This document shows, one piece after another, positions 1 through 8,193 of a stretch of DNA of 64,000 bases. The position numbers and the translations under genes are program-made. Positions within the stretch are counted from its first letter, which is position 1, and every line of letters begins with the position of its first letter. Below the pieces are notes generated by a model that worked only from the letters and a program-made list of their open reading frames with translations, made no database searches and was not told the origin of the DNA. This DNA comes from Rhodococcus rhodnii (GTDB taxonomy: Bacteria; Actinomycetota; Actinomycetes; Mycobacteriales; Pseudonocardiaceae), in contig JOAA01000008.1 of assembly GCA_000720375.1 (NCBI GenBank), positions 186,001 to 250,000 of the forward strand, read 5' to 3'.

Positions 1-2177
1 ATGTTGGTCTGCAGCGTCACGTGCTCGTCGATGATCCCGTCGATCCCGGCCATCTGCTCCTTGACCTCGTTGGCCTTCTGGCGCAACGTGTCCAGGTTGT
101 CGCCGTAGATCCGGACGATGATCGCATCGCTGCCGCCCGTGAGCACTTCCTTCGTGCGTTCCTTGAGGTAGGTCTGCACGTCCCGTTGCAGCCCGGGATA
201 GCCGTCGACCACCTTCTGCACCGCGGCCACTGTCTTGCCGTAGTCGACGTCCGGCGAGATGCTGATCCAGTTCTCGCAGAAGTTCATCCCGACGACTTCG
301 TCAGCCAGCGTCCCCTGTCCGATGTGGGCACCGAAGTTCCGCACGCCGGGGATGGCTCGCAGTTCCTCGGACACCTTCGCGGTGATCCGGACCATCTCCT
401 CGCGGGACGTGCCCGGTTGGGCCACCCAGTGCATCAGGAAATCTCGTTCCTTGAACGCCGGGAACAGGTTCTGCCCGAGGAACGGCAGCACAGCCACACC
501 GGCGAGCACGACCACAGCGACGGTGACGTACGCCGCCCTGGCACGCCTTACCACGCGCTCCAGCAGTGCCGTGTAACCACGTTGCAGCCAACGGACAAGC
601 GGCGACTCATGCCGTTCGATCGGCGCGTTCCTCAGCAGAATCAAGGCAAGCGCCGGGATCACGGTCAATGCGACCACCAGGGACGCAAGGATCGACAGTC
701 CGTAGGCGAACGCGAGCGGCCGGAAGAACGCTCCGGTCAAGCCGCCGAGCAGGAAGACCGGCACGGTGGAGACCAGGATGATCAGGGTCGCGTGCACGAT
801 CGGCCCGCGTACCTCGATCGACGCCTCGAGGACGATCTTCGCCGTCGACTTGGTGCTCCCCGCTTTTCGGTGCTCACGTATCCGGCGCACGATGTTCTCG
901 ATGTCGATGATCGCGTCGTCCACGAGCACGCCCAGCGCGATCACCAGCCCTGCCAGGATCATCGTGTTGACCGTCGCCCCGGTCCAGTACATCACCAGAC
1001 CGGCCGCGACCAGAGACAGCGGGATGGTGAGGGCACTGATCAGCGCGACCCGCCACTCGAACAAGAAGAAGATCAGGATCAGCACGACAAGACCGAAGCC
1101 GATCAGCATCGCCTGTCCGAGGTTGTTCACCGACGTCTCAATGAACGTGGCCGGCCGGAAGATCTCGGTGTCCACCTGCAGACCCTGCATGCCGGGCGCG
1201 AAGTCCTTGAGCGCGGCCTCAACCGCGTGCGTGATGTCGAGTGTGTTGCCCCACGGCAGCTTCTCGATGATCATCATGATGCCGGGACCGTCGTTGATCA
1301 CCGCGTCCCCGGTCAGCAGCGACGGCGGCATGACGTCGTCACGGATCTCCGCGACGTCCTTCAGGTACACCTTCGGCGCGCCGTCCGGCGTCTCGATCGG
1401 GATCTCCGCCAGCTGCTGCCCGCTCAGCTGGGGCAGTTGGTGCTGCACGGGGAACCGGTTGTTCGGCGTATCCACATAGCCGCCGGTGCCGATCTCGAAA
1501 CCGCCCTTGAACTTCAGCTGCCCGACGTCCACCGCGTTGCCGGCTGATTCCAGCACCTGCGACATGGTGACGTTGTGTTTCTTCATCAGGTCGGGGTCGA
1601 CCAGTGCCTGCTTGACGTGCCAGCGGTCACCCCAGATCGCCGCGTTCGCCACCCCGGGGATGCGCATCAGCCTCGGCCGCAACGTCCAGTACGCGAGCAG
1701 CGCCATGTCCACATGCGCCGCGTCGGACTTGTCCGCCTGCGAGATACCGATCTTCATCGTCCGACTGGTCGACGACAGTGGCTGGATCATGAACGGCGGG
1801 TTGGCCCAGCGCGGTAGTCGTGGCGTGATCGCGTTGATCCGTTCCTGGATCAGCAGCCGTGCCTTCATCAAGTCGGTGTCCGGCTCGAAGATCATCACGA
1901 TCGACGACAGCTGGGACACCGACTTCGACCGCATCGCCGTCAGGCCCTCGATCCCGTTGAGGCCCTGTTCCATCGGCACGGACACGAGTTCCTCGACGTC
2001 CCGTGCGGACAATCCGATGCAAATCGTCTGGATCTCCACCCGCGGCGGCGCGAACTCGGGAAAGGCGTCCACCGGGGTCTCCCGGATCTGCAGGATGCCG
2101 AAGAACATCATCATCGACGCCCCGACGATCACGAGGAAGCGCAGCTTCAGGCTCGTTCCGATGATCCAGCGCATCAT
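1..2177 (-). CDS. RND-family efflux permease, first copy (3' end outside window)
   Basis: An inner-membrane proton-driven RND (ACR_tran) permease. The start is the tandem ATG-ATG read as MMRWIIGTSLK, preceded by AAGGGTGAGGG. The N-terminus has one membrane helix and then the CzcA/CusA-like stretch TPVDAFPEF...GLSARDVEELV. The TM4 motif is VLVDDAIIDIEN, which keeps the Asp-Asp pair and the Glu; the extra upstream Asp typical of CzcA is Ala here. About 725 codons are visible and the C-terminal half lies outside. It is the last gene of a three-gene minus-strand group with the adaptor-like lipoprotein (32 nt upstream) and the second RND gene. Known family role: export of metals or hydrophobic compounds with an adaptor. 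The substrate cannot be told from sequence. Confidence 0.93.
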   Translation of the reverse strand, partial: MMRWIIGTSLKLRFLVIVGASMMMFFGILQIRETPVDAFPEFAPPRVEIQTICIGLSARDVEELVSVPMEQGLNGIEGLTAMRSKSVSQLSSIVMIFEPDTDLMKARLLIQERINAITPRLPRWANPPFMIQPLSSTSRTMKIGISQADKSDAAHVDMALLAYWTLRPRLMRIPGVANAAIWGDRWHVKQALVDPDLMKKHNVTMSQVLESAGNAVDVGQLKFKGGFEIGTGGYVDTPNNRFPVQHQLPQLSGQQLAEIPIETPDGAPKVYLKDVAEIRDDVMPPSLLTGDAVINDGPGIMMIIEKLPWGNTLDITHAVEAALKDFAPGMQGLQVDTEIFRPATFIETSVNNLGQAMLIGFGLVVLILIFFLFEWRVALISALTIPLSLVAAGLVMYWTGATVNTMILAGLVIALGVLVDDAIIDIENIVRRIREHRKAGSTKSTAKIVLEASIEVRGPIVHATLIILVSTVPVFLLGGLTGAFFRPLAFAYGLSILASLVVALTVIPALALILLRNAPIERHESPLVRWLQRGYTALLERVVRRARAAYVTVAVVVLAGVAVLPFLGQNLFPAFKERDFLMHWVAQPGTSREEMVRITAKVSEELRAIPGVRNFGAHIGQGTLADEVVGMNFCENWISISPDVDYGKTVAAVQKVVDGYPGLQRDVQTYLKERTKEVLTGGSDAIIVRIYGDNLDTLRQKANEVKEQMAGIDGIIDEHVTLQTN

Positions 2178-2209
2178 GGCAGCGGTCCCTCACCCTTGGT
2201 ACGAACGGA

Positions 2210-2656
2210 TTACTTGCCGACTCCGAGTTCAGCGCCGTACAGCTCGATGACGCCTGTCTTCACGACCGTGGTCCCGGCAGCGGGACCTGCCGAGAGGAAG
2301 GCTGTGCTTCCCTTGTCCCCGCCCACGTTCGCGACAGTGACCTGTTCGCGCACGAAGGTCAGCTCAGCGGTCAGGGCATAGACCCACGTCTTTCCATCCG
2401 CGCTGTACAGGACCGCCGAGTAAGGCACGGTCGTGCCGGACGGGGCCGCGGCGATTTCCACCGTCTCGATACCGATTCGCTTGGACGCGAGGTCGGTCAG
2501 CTTCACCGACTTCATGGACTTTCCCGCGATCGCTTCGACTTTGGCGGGTGGCCCTTCCCCCGCCTCGATCGCTGTCGACGCACTTGTCGTCCCACAGCCC
2601 GTGAGGCCCAGTGCGAGCGCGGCGAAGAGTGCCGCCATCCGTTTGTGTTCAGACAT
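2210..2656 (-). CDS. Short lipoprotein resembling the end of an RND membrane-fusion adaptor
   Basis: A 148-residue lipoprotein. The signal peptide MSEHKRMAALFAALALG ends in the lipobox LTGC. The body (about residues 45-148) resembles the membrane-proximal beta-barrel part of CzcB/CusB/HlyD adaptors: ASKRIGIETVEI, then SAVLYSADGKTWVYAL and a final TGVIELYGAELGVGK. The alpha-hairpin and lipoyl domains normally present (family length about 350-450) are absent. It overlaps the end of the upstream RND gene by 8 nt, so the two are probably translationally coupled. Being lipid-anchored outside a single membrane, it may act as a minimal periplasm-less adaptor for the two RND pumps. That role is inference; homology to the adaptor C-terminus is moderately clear. 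Confidence 0.8.
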   Translation of the reverse strand: MSEHKRMAALFAALALGLTGCGTTSASTAIEAGEGPPAKVEAIAGKSMKSVKLTDLASKRIGIETVEIAAAPSGTTVPYSAVLYSADGKTWVYALTAELTFVREQVTVANVGGDKGSTAFLSAGPAAGTTVVKTGVIELYGAELGVGK

Positions 2657-5600
2657 CTGCCGTCTCCTCGGTTTGGCGTGGACGCGCGATTCGCAGATAC
2701 AGAGCGGGAAGCAGGAACAGGTTCACGATCGCGGTGGTGACCAGCCCGCCGAGTACGACGAGGGCGAGCGGCGCGACGATCTCCAGCCCGGTCACCACGC
2801 CGTAGACGATCAACGGCACCAACGCCAGTCCGGCGCCGAGCAGACCCGTCATCGTCGGCGCGAACCGCTGCCGCGATCCCTGCGCGACCAGTTCGTCACC
2901 AAGCTGCTGTCCCTCCTCCTCAAGGCGCTGGTACTCCTTGATCTGCAGCATGCCGCTGCGTACGGCCATGGCCAGCACAGTGATCAGGCCGAGCAGCGCG
3001 ACCACCGACAGCGAATCGCGATCGACCACGCCGAGCAGCACGCCGCCCGCCAGCGTCACCGGGATCAGCAGGAAGTACAGCGCCGCAAGCCGCCAGCTGC
3101 CGAATCCCGCCTGCAGCAGGAAGAAGATCAGGATCGCGGCGGCCGCGATCACGGCCCACAGCAACAGAGTCCCGGCCGCTTGTGTCTGTCCTTCGGCGAG
3201 CACCTCAAGGTGGTGCTCGCGCGGGAACGCGATGCCCTGCACGCGGTCCTTGACATCCGCGGTGACCGCGCTGACCGGCCGGCCGCGCACGCCGGCCACC
3301 ACGTCGAGGCTGCGCGAGACCTGGTCGTGCCAGATCATCGCGGGCTTCGGCACGATCCGGACATCGGCGACGTCACTCAGCTTCACCTGGGTCGGCCCAC
3401 CCGCCGGACCACCGGTGGGCGCGTCGATCAGGAGGTTCTTGATGCTGCTCGGGTTCTGCCGCTGCTCCGGCGTGCCCCACACGACCACCTCGAAGACCTT
3501 CTGGTCCTCGAACAGGTTGCCCGCGATGGTGGCCGCGACGAGGGTCGCCGACGCCCGGCGCACGTCACCCGGTTTGAGGCCGTACTGCGCGGCCTTCTGG
3601 ACCGAGACCTCGATCTCCATGGTCGGCGCCACCTGCGTGGTGTTCACGCGCGGATCGGCGACGCCGTCGACACCTTTCAGGATGCCGAGGACCTCTTGCG
3701 CCTTCTCATTGAGGACTTGGTAGTCGTTGCCGTAGACCCGCACGACGAGGTCCTCCGCGGACCCTCGCGTCACGACCTCACGGATCCGCTTGTCCGAATA
3801 CGTGACCACGTCGCTGCGCAAGCCGGGGTAGCCGTCGACGATCTGCTGCACGTTCGCCAGCGTGGAGCCGTAGTCGGCGGCCGGGTCAACGCTCAGCCAC
3901 ACCTCACCGGAGTTGATGTTGACGACCTGGTCGGACGCCAGCGCGCGACCCGCATGCGCGCCCACGTTGCGAACGCCAGGCGTGGCACGCAGTTCGGTGG
4001 TCAGAGCCGCCGTGATCCGGTTCATCTCCGGCCTGGATGTCCCCGCCGGGGCTTCCCACGTGATCAGCAGGTCACGTTCCTGCAGCGTCGGCGACAACGG
4101 CCGCGCACCGAGCAACGGCAGCACCGCGATACCCGCCAGCAGGAGCACACCTGCGGCCGCGAACGACCATCTACGCCCGCGTAGCAACCTTCTCAGTGTC
4201 CTGTCGTACATCCGTTCCAGCACTCCGGCCAACGGCGACGGCTTGTGCGTCAGCGTCGGTTTGGCCAGCAGAACTGTCGCCAGCACAGGGGCGATCGTCA
4301 GCGCGACGACCATGCACACCCCGAGGGCGATCAGGAAGGCCAGGGCGACCGGCGTGAGGAATGCGCCCGCGACGCCGTCGAGGATGAAGACCGGAATCAC
4401 CGAGACTGCCGAGATCACGGCCGCGACCAGCAGCGTGCCGCGGATCTCCAGTACGGCCGCACCGACCGCATCCGGGATGGACGACTTCTCCGGTGTCTGA
4501 TGTAGACGTTGCCGAATGTGCTCGACACCGACGACGGCGTCATCGATCACCACCGCGAGCGCCATCACCAGCCCGGCGAGCGCCATCATGTTCAGCGGTA
4601 TCCCGAACCACGACAGGACAAGCACTGTGCTGGCAACGGACGCGGCGATCGTCGCGATGCTGGTCAGTGCCGTCCGCCAGTTGAACAGCAGCGCGCCGAG
4701 CACCAGCAACAGCAGCAGACCACCGATGATCAAGGTGACCGCGAGGTTCTCGACCATCTTGTCGATGAACGACGCGGGCCGGTAGACCGTGGTGTCGATG
4801 TGCACGCCGGGCAGGCCGGGGCGCAGATCGTTGAGCGCGGTTTCGACGTTCTTGGTCACGTCGGAGACCTTGCTTCCCGGGAACCGCTCGACGACCAGCA
4901 TCAGGCTCGGCTGGTCCTTGACGACGGCGTCACCGATCAGAATCTGGTGATCCTCGGTGATCGTGGCGACGTCACCCAGCTTGAGCTGCCGGTCCTCGGC
5001 GCCCTGCACCGTCACCTTGGCCAGCTCGGCCGCCGTCTTGATCGGCTGGTTGTGCTGGATCTCGATCCGCTGGTTGGCCGTGTCGATGAAACCGCCGAGG
5101 CCCGGCGTGGACGCCTCGACGAAGGTCAGCGGCGACACCCACAGCGCGTTGGCCGACGTGCGCAGGACCTGGTCCAGCGTGACGCTGTTGGCCATCAGCT
5201 TGGACGGATCGACCTGCACCTGCAACTGCCGGTCGCGGAATCCCCAGATGGTCACGTTCGCGACACCGGGCACGCTGAGCAGCCGCGGCACGATCGTCCA
5301 CCGGGACAGCAACGACATGTCGATCAGCGACTTGTCCGATGAGGACAGTCCGATCATCATCAGCCGCCCGGTCGACGACAGCGGCTGGACCACCAGCGGC
5401 GGCTTGGACGACGCCTGGGGAAGCGCGGGCGCCATAGTCAGCCGCTCCTGCACCACCTGGCGCGCCCTGATCGGATCGGTGCCCGGTTCGAAGGTCATCT
5501 CCATCGACGTGAGCCCTGGAATCGTCCGCGACTCCAGCTTCGCCAGCCATGGAATGCCGTTGAAGAACTCGTTCTCGATCGGGTTGGTGATCAGGTTCTC

Positions 5601-5783
5601 GACTTCCTCGGCCGACAACCCGAGTGCCTCGACTTGGACATCGACCCGCACCGGCCCGAACTCCGGCAGCGCGTCCACCGAAGTGTCGCGCAGCTGTACG
5701 AATCCAAAGGCCATCAGCGCGATCGCGACAGCCAGGATCAGGCGGCGGTATTTCTGACTTGACCCGACGATCCATCGCACCAT
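2649..5783 (-). CDS. RND-family efflux permease, second copy
   Basis: A full-length 1044-residue RND permease, first gene of the minus-strand efflux operon. The start ATG (MVRWIVGSSQKYRR) follows GGAAAGGTCACC. The order is the usual one: TM1 (about 12-30), a large pore domain containing VDALPEFGPVRVDVQ and GLSAEEVENLI, TM2-6 (about 340-520) with TM4 motif VVIDDAVVGVEHI, a second pore domain, and TM8-12 near the C-terminus ending at about residue 1030. The N-terminal signature is of heavy-metal-efflux (CzcA/CusA) type, while the TM4 Asp-Asp pair is closer to drug-efflux RND pumps. Similarity to the neighbouring RND gene suggests an ancient tandem duplication with the adaptor stub between. The gene is divergent from the SARP-ABC/two-component operon, with about 245 nt between starts. 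Confidence 0.95.
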   Translation of the reverse strand: MVRWIVGSSQKYRRLILAVAIALMAFGFVQLRDTSVDALPEFGPVRVDVQVEALGLSAEEVENLITNPIENEFFNGIPWLAKLESRTIPGLTSMEMTFEPGTDPIRARQVVQERLTMAPALPQASSKPPLVVQPLSSTGRLMMIGLSSSDKSLIDMSLLSRWTIVPRLLSVPGVANVTIWGFRDRQLQVQVDPSKLMANSVTLDQVLRTSANALWVSPLTFVEASTPGLGGFIDTANQRIEIQHNQPIKTAAELAKVTVQGAEDRQLKLGDVATITEDHQILIGDAVVKDQPSLMLVVERFPGSKVSDVTKNVETALNDLRPGLPGVHIDTTVYRPASFIDKMVENLAVTLIIGGLLLLLVLGALLFNWRTALTSIATIAASVASTVLVLSWFGIPLNMMALAGLVMALAVVIDDAVVGVEHIRQRLHQTPEKSSIPDAVGAAVLEIRGTLLVAAVISAVSVIPVFILDGVAGAFLTPVALAFLIALGVCMVVALTIAPVLATVLLAKPTLTHKPSPLAGVLERMYDRTLRRLLRGRRWSFAAAGVLLLAGIAVLPLLGARPLSPTLQERDLLITWEAPAGTSRPEMNRITAALTTELRATPGVRNVGAHAGRALASDQVVNINSGEVWLSVDPAADYGSTLANVQQIVDGYPGLRSDVVTYSDKRIREVVTRGSAEDLVVRVYGNDYQVLNEKAQEVLGILKGVDGVADPRVNTTQVAPTMEIEVSVQKAAQYGLKPGDVRRASATLVAATIAGNLFEDQKVFEVVVWGTPEQRQNPSSIKNLLIDAPTGGPAGGPTQVKLSDVADVRIVPKPAMIWHDQVSRSLDVVAGVRGRPVSAVTADVKDRVQGIAFPREHHLEVLAEGQTQAAGTLLLWAVIAAAAILIFFLLQAGFGSWRLAALYFLLIPVTLAGGVLLGVVDRDSLSVVALLGLITVLAMAVRSGMLQIKEYQRLEEEGQQLGDELVAQGSRQRFAPTMTGLLGAGLALVPLIVYGVVTGLEIVAPLALVVLGGLVTTAIVNLFLLPALYLRIARPRQTEETADV

Positions 5784-5844
5784 TGCAGGTGACCTTTCCC
5801 TCGACCACTCGCTCGCACCGTCACCCGTTATGGTCGCGGCACCC

Positions 5845-5918
5845 GCTCACAGTGAGCTCACCCTCGGATACGGACCGGTCATAACCCGCTCATAACTCGC
5901 TCACAGCCCTCTCATTCG
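5845..5918. promoter_or_regulatory. Six helically phased TCAY heptamers between the RND and SARP-ABC operons
   Basis: Heptamers TCACAGT (5847), TCACCCT (5858), TCATAAC (5879), TCATAAC (5890), TCACAGC (5901) and TCATTCG (5912) start 11, 21, 11, 11 and 11 bp apart, so they sit on one face of the helix with 4-nt spacers. This is the layout of binding arrays for OmpR/PhoB-type winged-helix proteins; mycobacterial PhoP recognises TCACAGC-N4-TCACAGC. SARP proteins carry the same fold and also use direct repeats at such spacing. Both a SARP-like protein and an OmpR-like regulator are encoded immediately downstream, so either could bind here and control both divergent operons. Binding is inferred. 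Confidence 0.7.
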
Positions 5919-6028
5919 GGTTTGTCGATACATTCTTGTGACCGGGAAACAGCATTCCGACAGAAACGAAACCTGGTACTCATGTGATGAACCGGGCACA
6001 GCGGGCCAACTATCGGGAGGGGGCAGCT

Positions 6029-7516
6029 GTGGACTTTCGCCTGCTTGGCGCGGTGGAGGCGTGGTTCGATCAACAGCGAATCGACCTGGGGCCGCGCAAA
6101 CAACGTTTCCTTTTCGCGGTGCTTGCGTTGCAAATTAACCAACTGGTCCCAGTGAGCCAACTGGTCGACCTCACCTGGCCACAATCACCACCGGCCACCG
6201 CCACCCACGCCATTCACGTTCGGGTATCCCAGTTGCGAGCAACACTCGCGAAACGGGGGTTAACAGAGAAAATACAGATCGTCACTCGCGGTGCCTCCTA
6301 CGGACTGCAGGCGGATCCGATGTGTGTTGATACACACCGTTTCCGTGCATTGATCAATGCCGCCCGTGAGGACCAGGACGATGCCAAAAAGGTGACATCG
6401 TTTCGCGAGGCGCTGGCGATGTGGCAGGGTCCGCCACTCGCCGACGTCGCCGAACCGGAAATAGTCGACCAGCTCTGCGGCGGTTTGCAGGAAACCCGGA
6501 TCGTCGCAATGGAGGAATGCCTTGACGCCGAGTTGCGGCTCGGCCGGCACGCTGTCGTGATCGACGAACTGACCGAACTGGTGGCGCGCTATCCGTACCG
6601 GCAGCGGTTGCTGGCGCAGTTGATGCTCGCCTTGCACCGCAGCGGACGCGCGGCCGACGCGCTGAGCGTGTACCAGGCGGCAAGACAACGGCTGGTCCGG
6701 GAACTGGGGCTGGATCCCGATCCGCCGCTGCGGCAGCTCGAACACGCCATCCTGCGCGCCGACCCGGCCATCGACTTCGTGCCACGTAACTCAATTCCCA
6801 AGCAGCGCAAGGCAAACGGGCCACCCGCGGTGGAAACATTCGGACTGACCAAGCGCTACGGCTCACGAATCGTGCTCGACGACGTGAGTTTCACCGCGCA
6901 GACCGGCCGGATCGTCGGGCTGGTCGGGCCGACCGGCTCGGGCAAGACCACGGTCATCCGCCTGCTGAGCACGTTGTTGCCGCCGACAAGCGGGCACTTC
7001 ACCATCGCGGGAGTGCCGTCATCGCGGCCGGCGGAGATGCGCAACAAGGTGGGCGTGCTGTCCGCCGAGGCGAGATGCCCGGGCAGGCAGACCGGACTGG
7101 AGCACCTGACGTACCACGCGAGGCTCTTCGGGCTGAGCAAACCGGGCGCGGTCGATGCCGCCGGCCGGCTGCTCGCGGCGGTCGGGCTCGACGAGCACGC
7201 GTCCACCCGCATCGGCGAGTACACCCCGGCGATGTGCCGGTTCCTCGCACTGGCGAGGGCGCTGGTGCACCAGCCGGCCGTGCTGCTGCTGGACGAACCC
7301 ACTTCGGGGCTTGATCCGGCGGCGAACAGGCGGATGCTGGACCTCGTGCGGGACGTCGCGGCGGCACGCGGCACGACGGTCATCCTCAGCTCGAACGACA
7401 TGACCGACGTCGAGCAAGCCTGCGACCAGGTACTGATCCTGGACGCGGGCGTGCCGGTGGTGTTCGCGTCCGTCGGCGAGTTGATGGAGAGCAGCACCCT
7501 GACGAGGCAGCGATGA
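6029..7516 (+). CDS. SARP/AfsR-type regulator fused to an ABC-transporter ATPase domain
   Basis: I chose the GTG start (VDFRLLGAVEAW) because GGGAGGGGG lies just upstream; an ATG at 5984 would add 15 residues of poor character. Domains: OmpR-like winged helix (about 1-93), bacterial transcriptional activator domain BTAD (about 95-242, with RYPYRQRLLAQLMLALHRSG and LDPDPPLRQLE), a short linker, and an ABC ATPase domain (about 266-490). Walker A is GPTGSGKTT (Lys306) and Walker B VLLLDEPTSGLD (Asp422, Glu423). The ABC signature LSGGQ is replaced by YTPAMCR (about 398-404), and the H-loop His is Asn456 (VILSSND). No permease gene is adjacent. The gene overlaps the response regulator by ATGA. Likely an ATP-responsive transcription factor rather than a transporter subunit; that is inference. 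Confidence 0.88.
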   Translation: MDFRLLGAVEAWFDQQRIDLGPRKQRFLFAVLALQINQLVPVSQLVDLTWPQSPPATATHAIHVRVSQLRATLAKRGLTEKIQIVTRGASYGLQADPMCVDTHRFRALINAAREDQDDAKKVTSFREALAMWQGPPLADVAEPEIVDQLCGGLQETRIVAMEECLDAELRLGRHAVVIDELTELVARYPYRQRLLAQLMLALHRSGRAADALSVYQAARQRLVRELGLDPDPPLRQLEHAILRADPAIDFVPRNSIPKQRKANGPPAVETFGLTKRYGSRIVLDDVSFTAQTGRIVGLVGPTGSGKTTVIRLLSTLLPPTSGHFTIAGVPSSRPAEMRNKVGVLSAEARCPGRQTGLEHLTYHARLFGLSKPGAVDAAGRLLAAVGLDEHASTRIGEYTPAMCRFLALARALVHQPAVLLLDEPTSGLDPAANRRMLDLVRDVAAARGTTVILSSNDMTDVEQACDQVLILDAGVPVVFASVGELMESSTLTRQR

Positions 7517-8193
7517 CACGCGTCCTTGTCGTCGAAGACGAAACCGCCCTCGCGACAGCGTTGGCCCAAGGCCTGCGCAAGGACGGTTTCATCGTCGAGA
7601 CCGTCGCCGATGGGCTGATGGCGTTGGACATGGGTCTGCGGGACCCGTTCGACGTGATCGTGCTCGACTTGATGCTGCCTGGGCTGGCCGGCCTCGACTT
7701 GTGCGCGCGGCTGCGTGCCGCGGGCCTGTCCACACCGGTGCTGGTGCTCACGGCCCGCGCAGGCGAGAACGATCAACTGAGTGCGTTCCGCACCGGCGCG
7801 GACGACTTCCTGCCGAAACCGTTCTCCTACCGGGTTTTGCTGGCCCGGCTGCACGCGCTCCTGCGCCGGTCCGGCTCGCATGGCGCGTCGATGCTGACCG
7901 CCGGGGATCTCGTGCTCGACCGGGCGTCGCGGCGCTGCAGCCGCGATGGCGTGCTGATCGAGCTGACACCACGGGAATTCAGCCTGCTCGAACTGCTGAT
8001 GTCCCGGCCGGGCAAGGTCGTCTCCCGGCGGCACGCGCTGGACGAGGTGTGGGATCTGGCGCTCGGCGACGAATCGAACGTGCTGGAGGTGTACATCCGG
8101 TATCTGCGCCGGAAGATCGACCTGCCGTTCGGGCGGCACGCCATCAACACCGTGCGTGGCATCGGCTACCGGCTCGATCCCGATGGCGGCTAG
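7513..8193 (+). CDS. OmpR/PhoB-family response regulator
   Basis: A 226-residue regulator with an N-terminal receiver domain (about 1-115) and a C-terminal winged helix (about 128-224). The acidic pocket is VVEDE near the start, the phospho-acceptor Asp52 lies in VIVLDLMLPG, the switch Thr in VLVLTAR and the conserved Lys in LPKPFSY. The DNA-binding half has the usual LTPREFSLLELLM and ends VRGIGYRLDPDGG. The start ATG overlaps the stop of the SARP-ABC gene (ATGA), and its 3' end overlaps the kinase gene by 11 nt, so the three proteins are translationally coupled. The partner is the downstream sensor kinase. The phased heptamers at 5845-5918 fit a binding site for this protein class. Confidence 0.96.
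   Translation: MTRVLVVEDETALATALAQGLRKDGFIVETVADGLMALDMGLRDPFDVIVLDLMLPGLAGLDLCARLRAAGLSTPVLVLTARAGENDQLSAFRTGADDFLPKPFSYRVLLARLHALLRRSGSHGASMLTAGDLVLDRASRRCSRDGVLIELTPREFSLLELLMSRPGKVVSRRHALDEVWDLALGDESNVLEVYIRYLRRKIDLPFGRHAINTVRGIGYRLDPDGG

Noticed and set aside
21..1547. Long plus-strand frame (508 codons) opposite the RND gene
   Set aside because: Arg/His/Asp-rich antisense composition with no domain; the minus strand encodes a clear RND protein.
5984..6028. Upstream ATG-ATG start for the SARP-ABC gene
   Set aside because: The GTG at 6029 has a strong ribosome site and starts exactly at the conserved domain edge.
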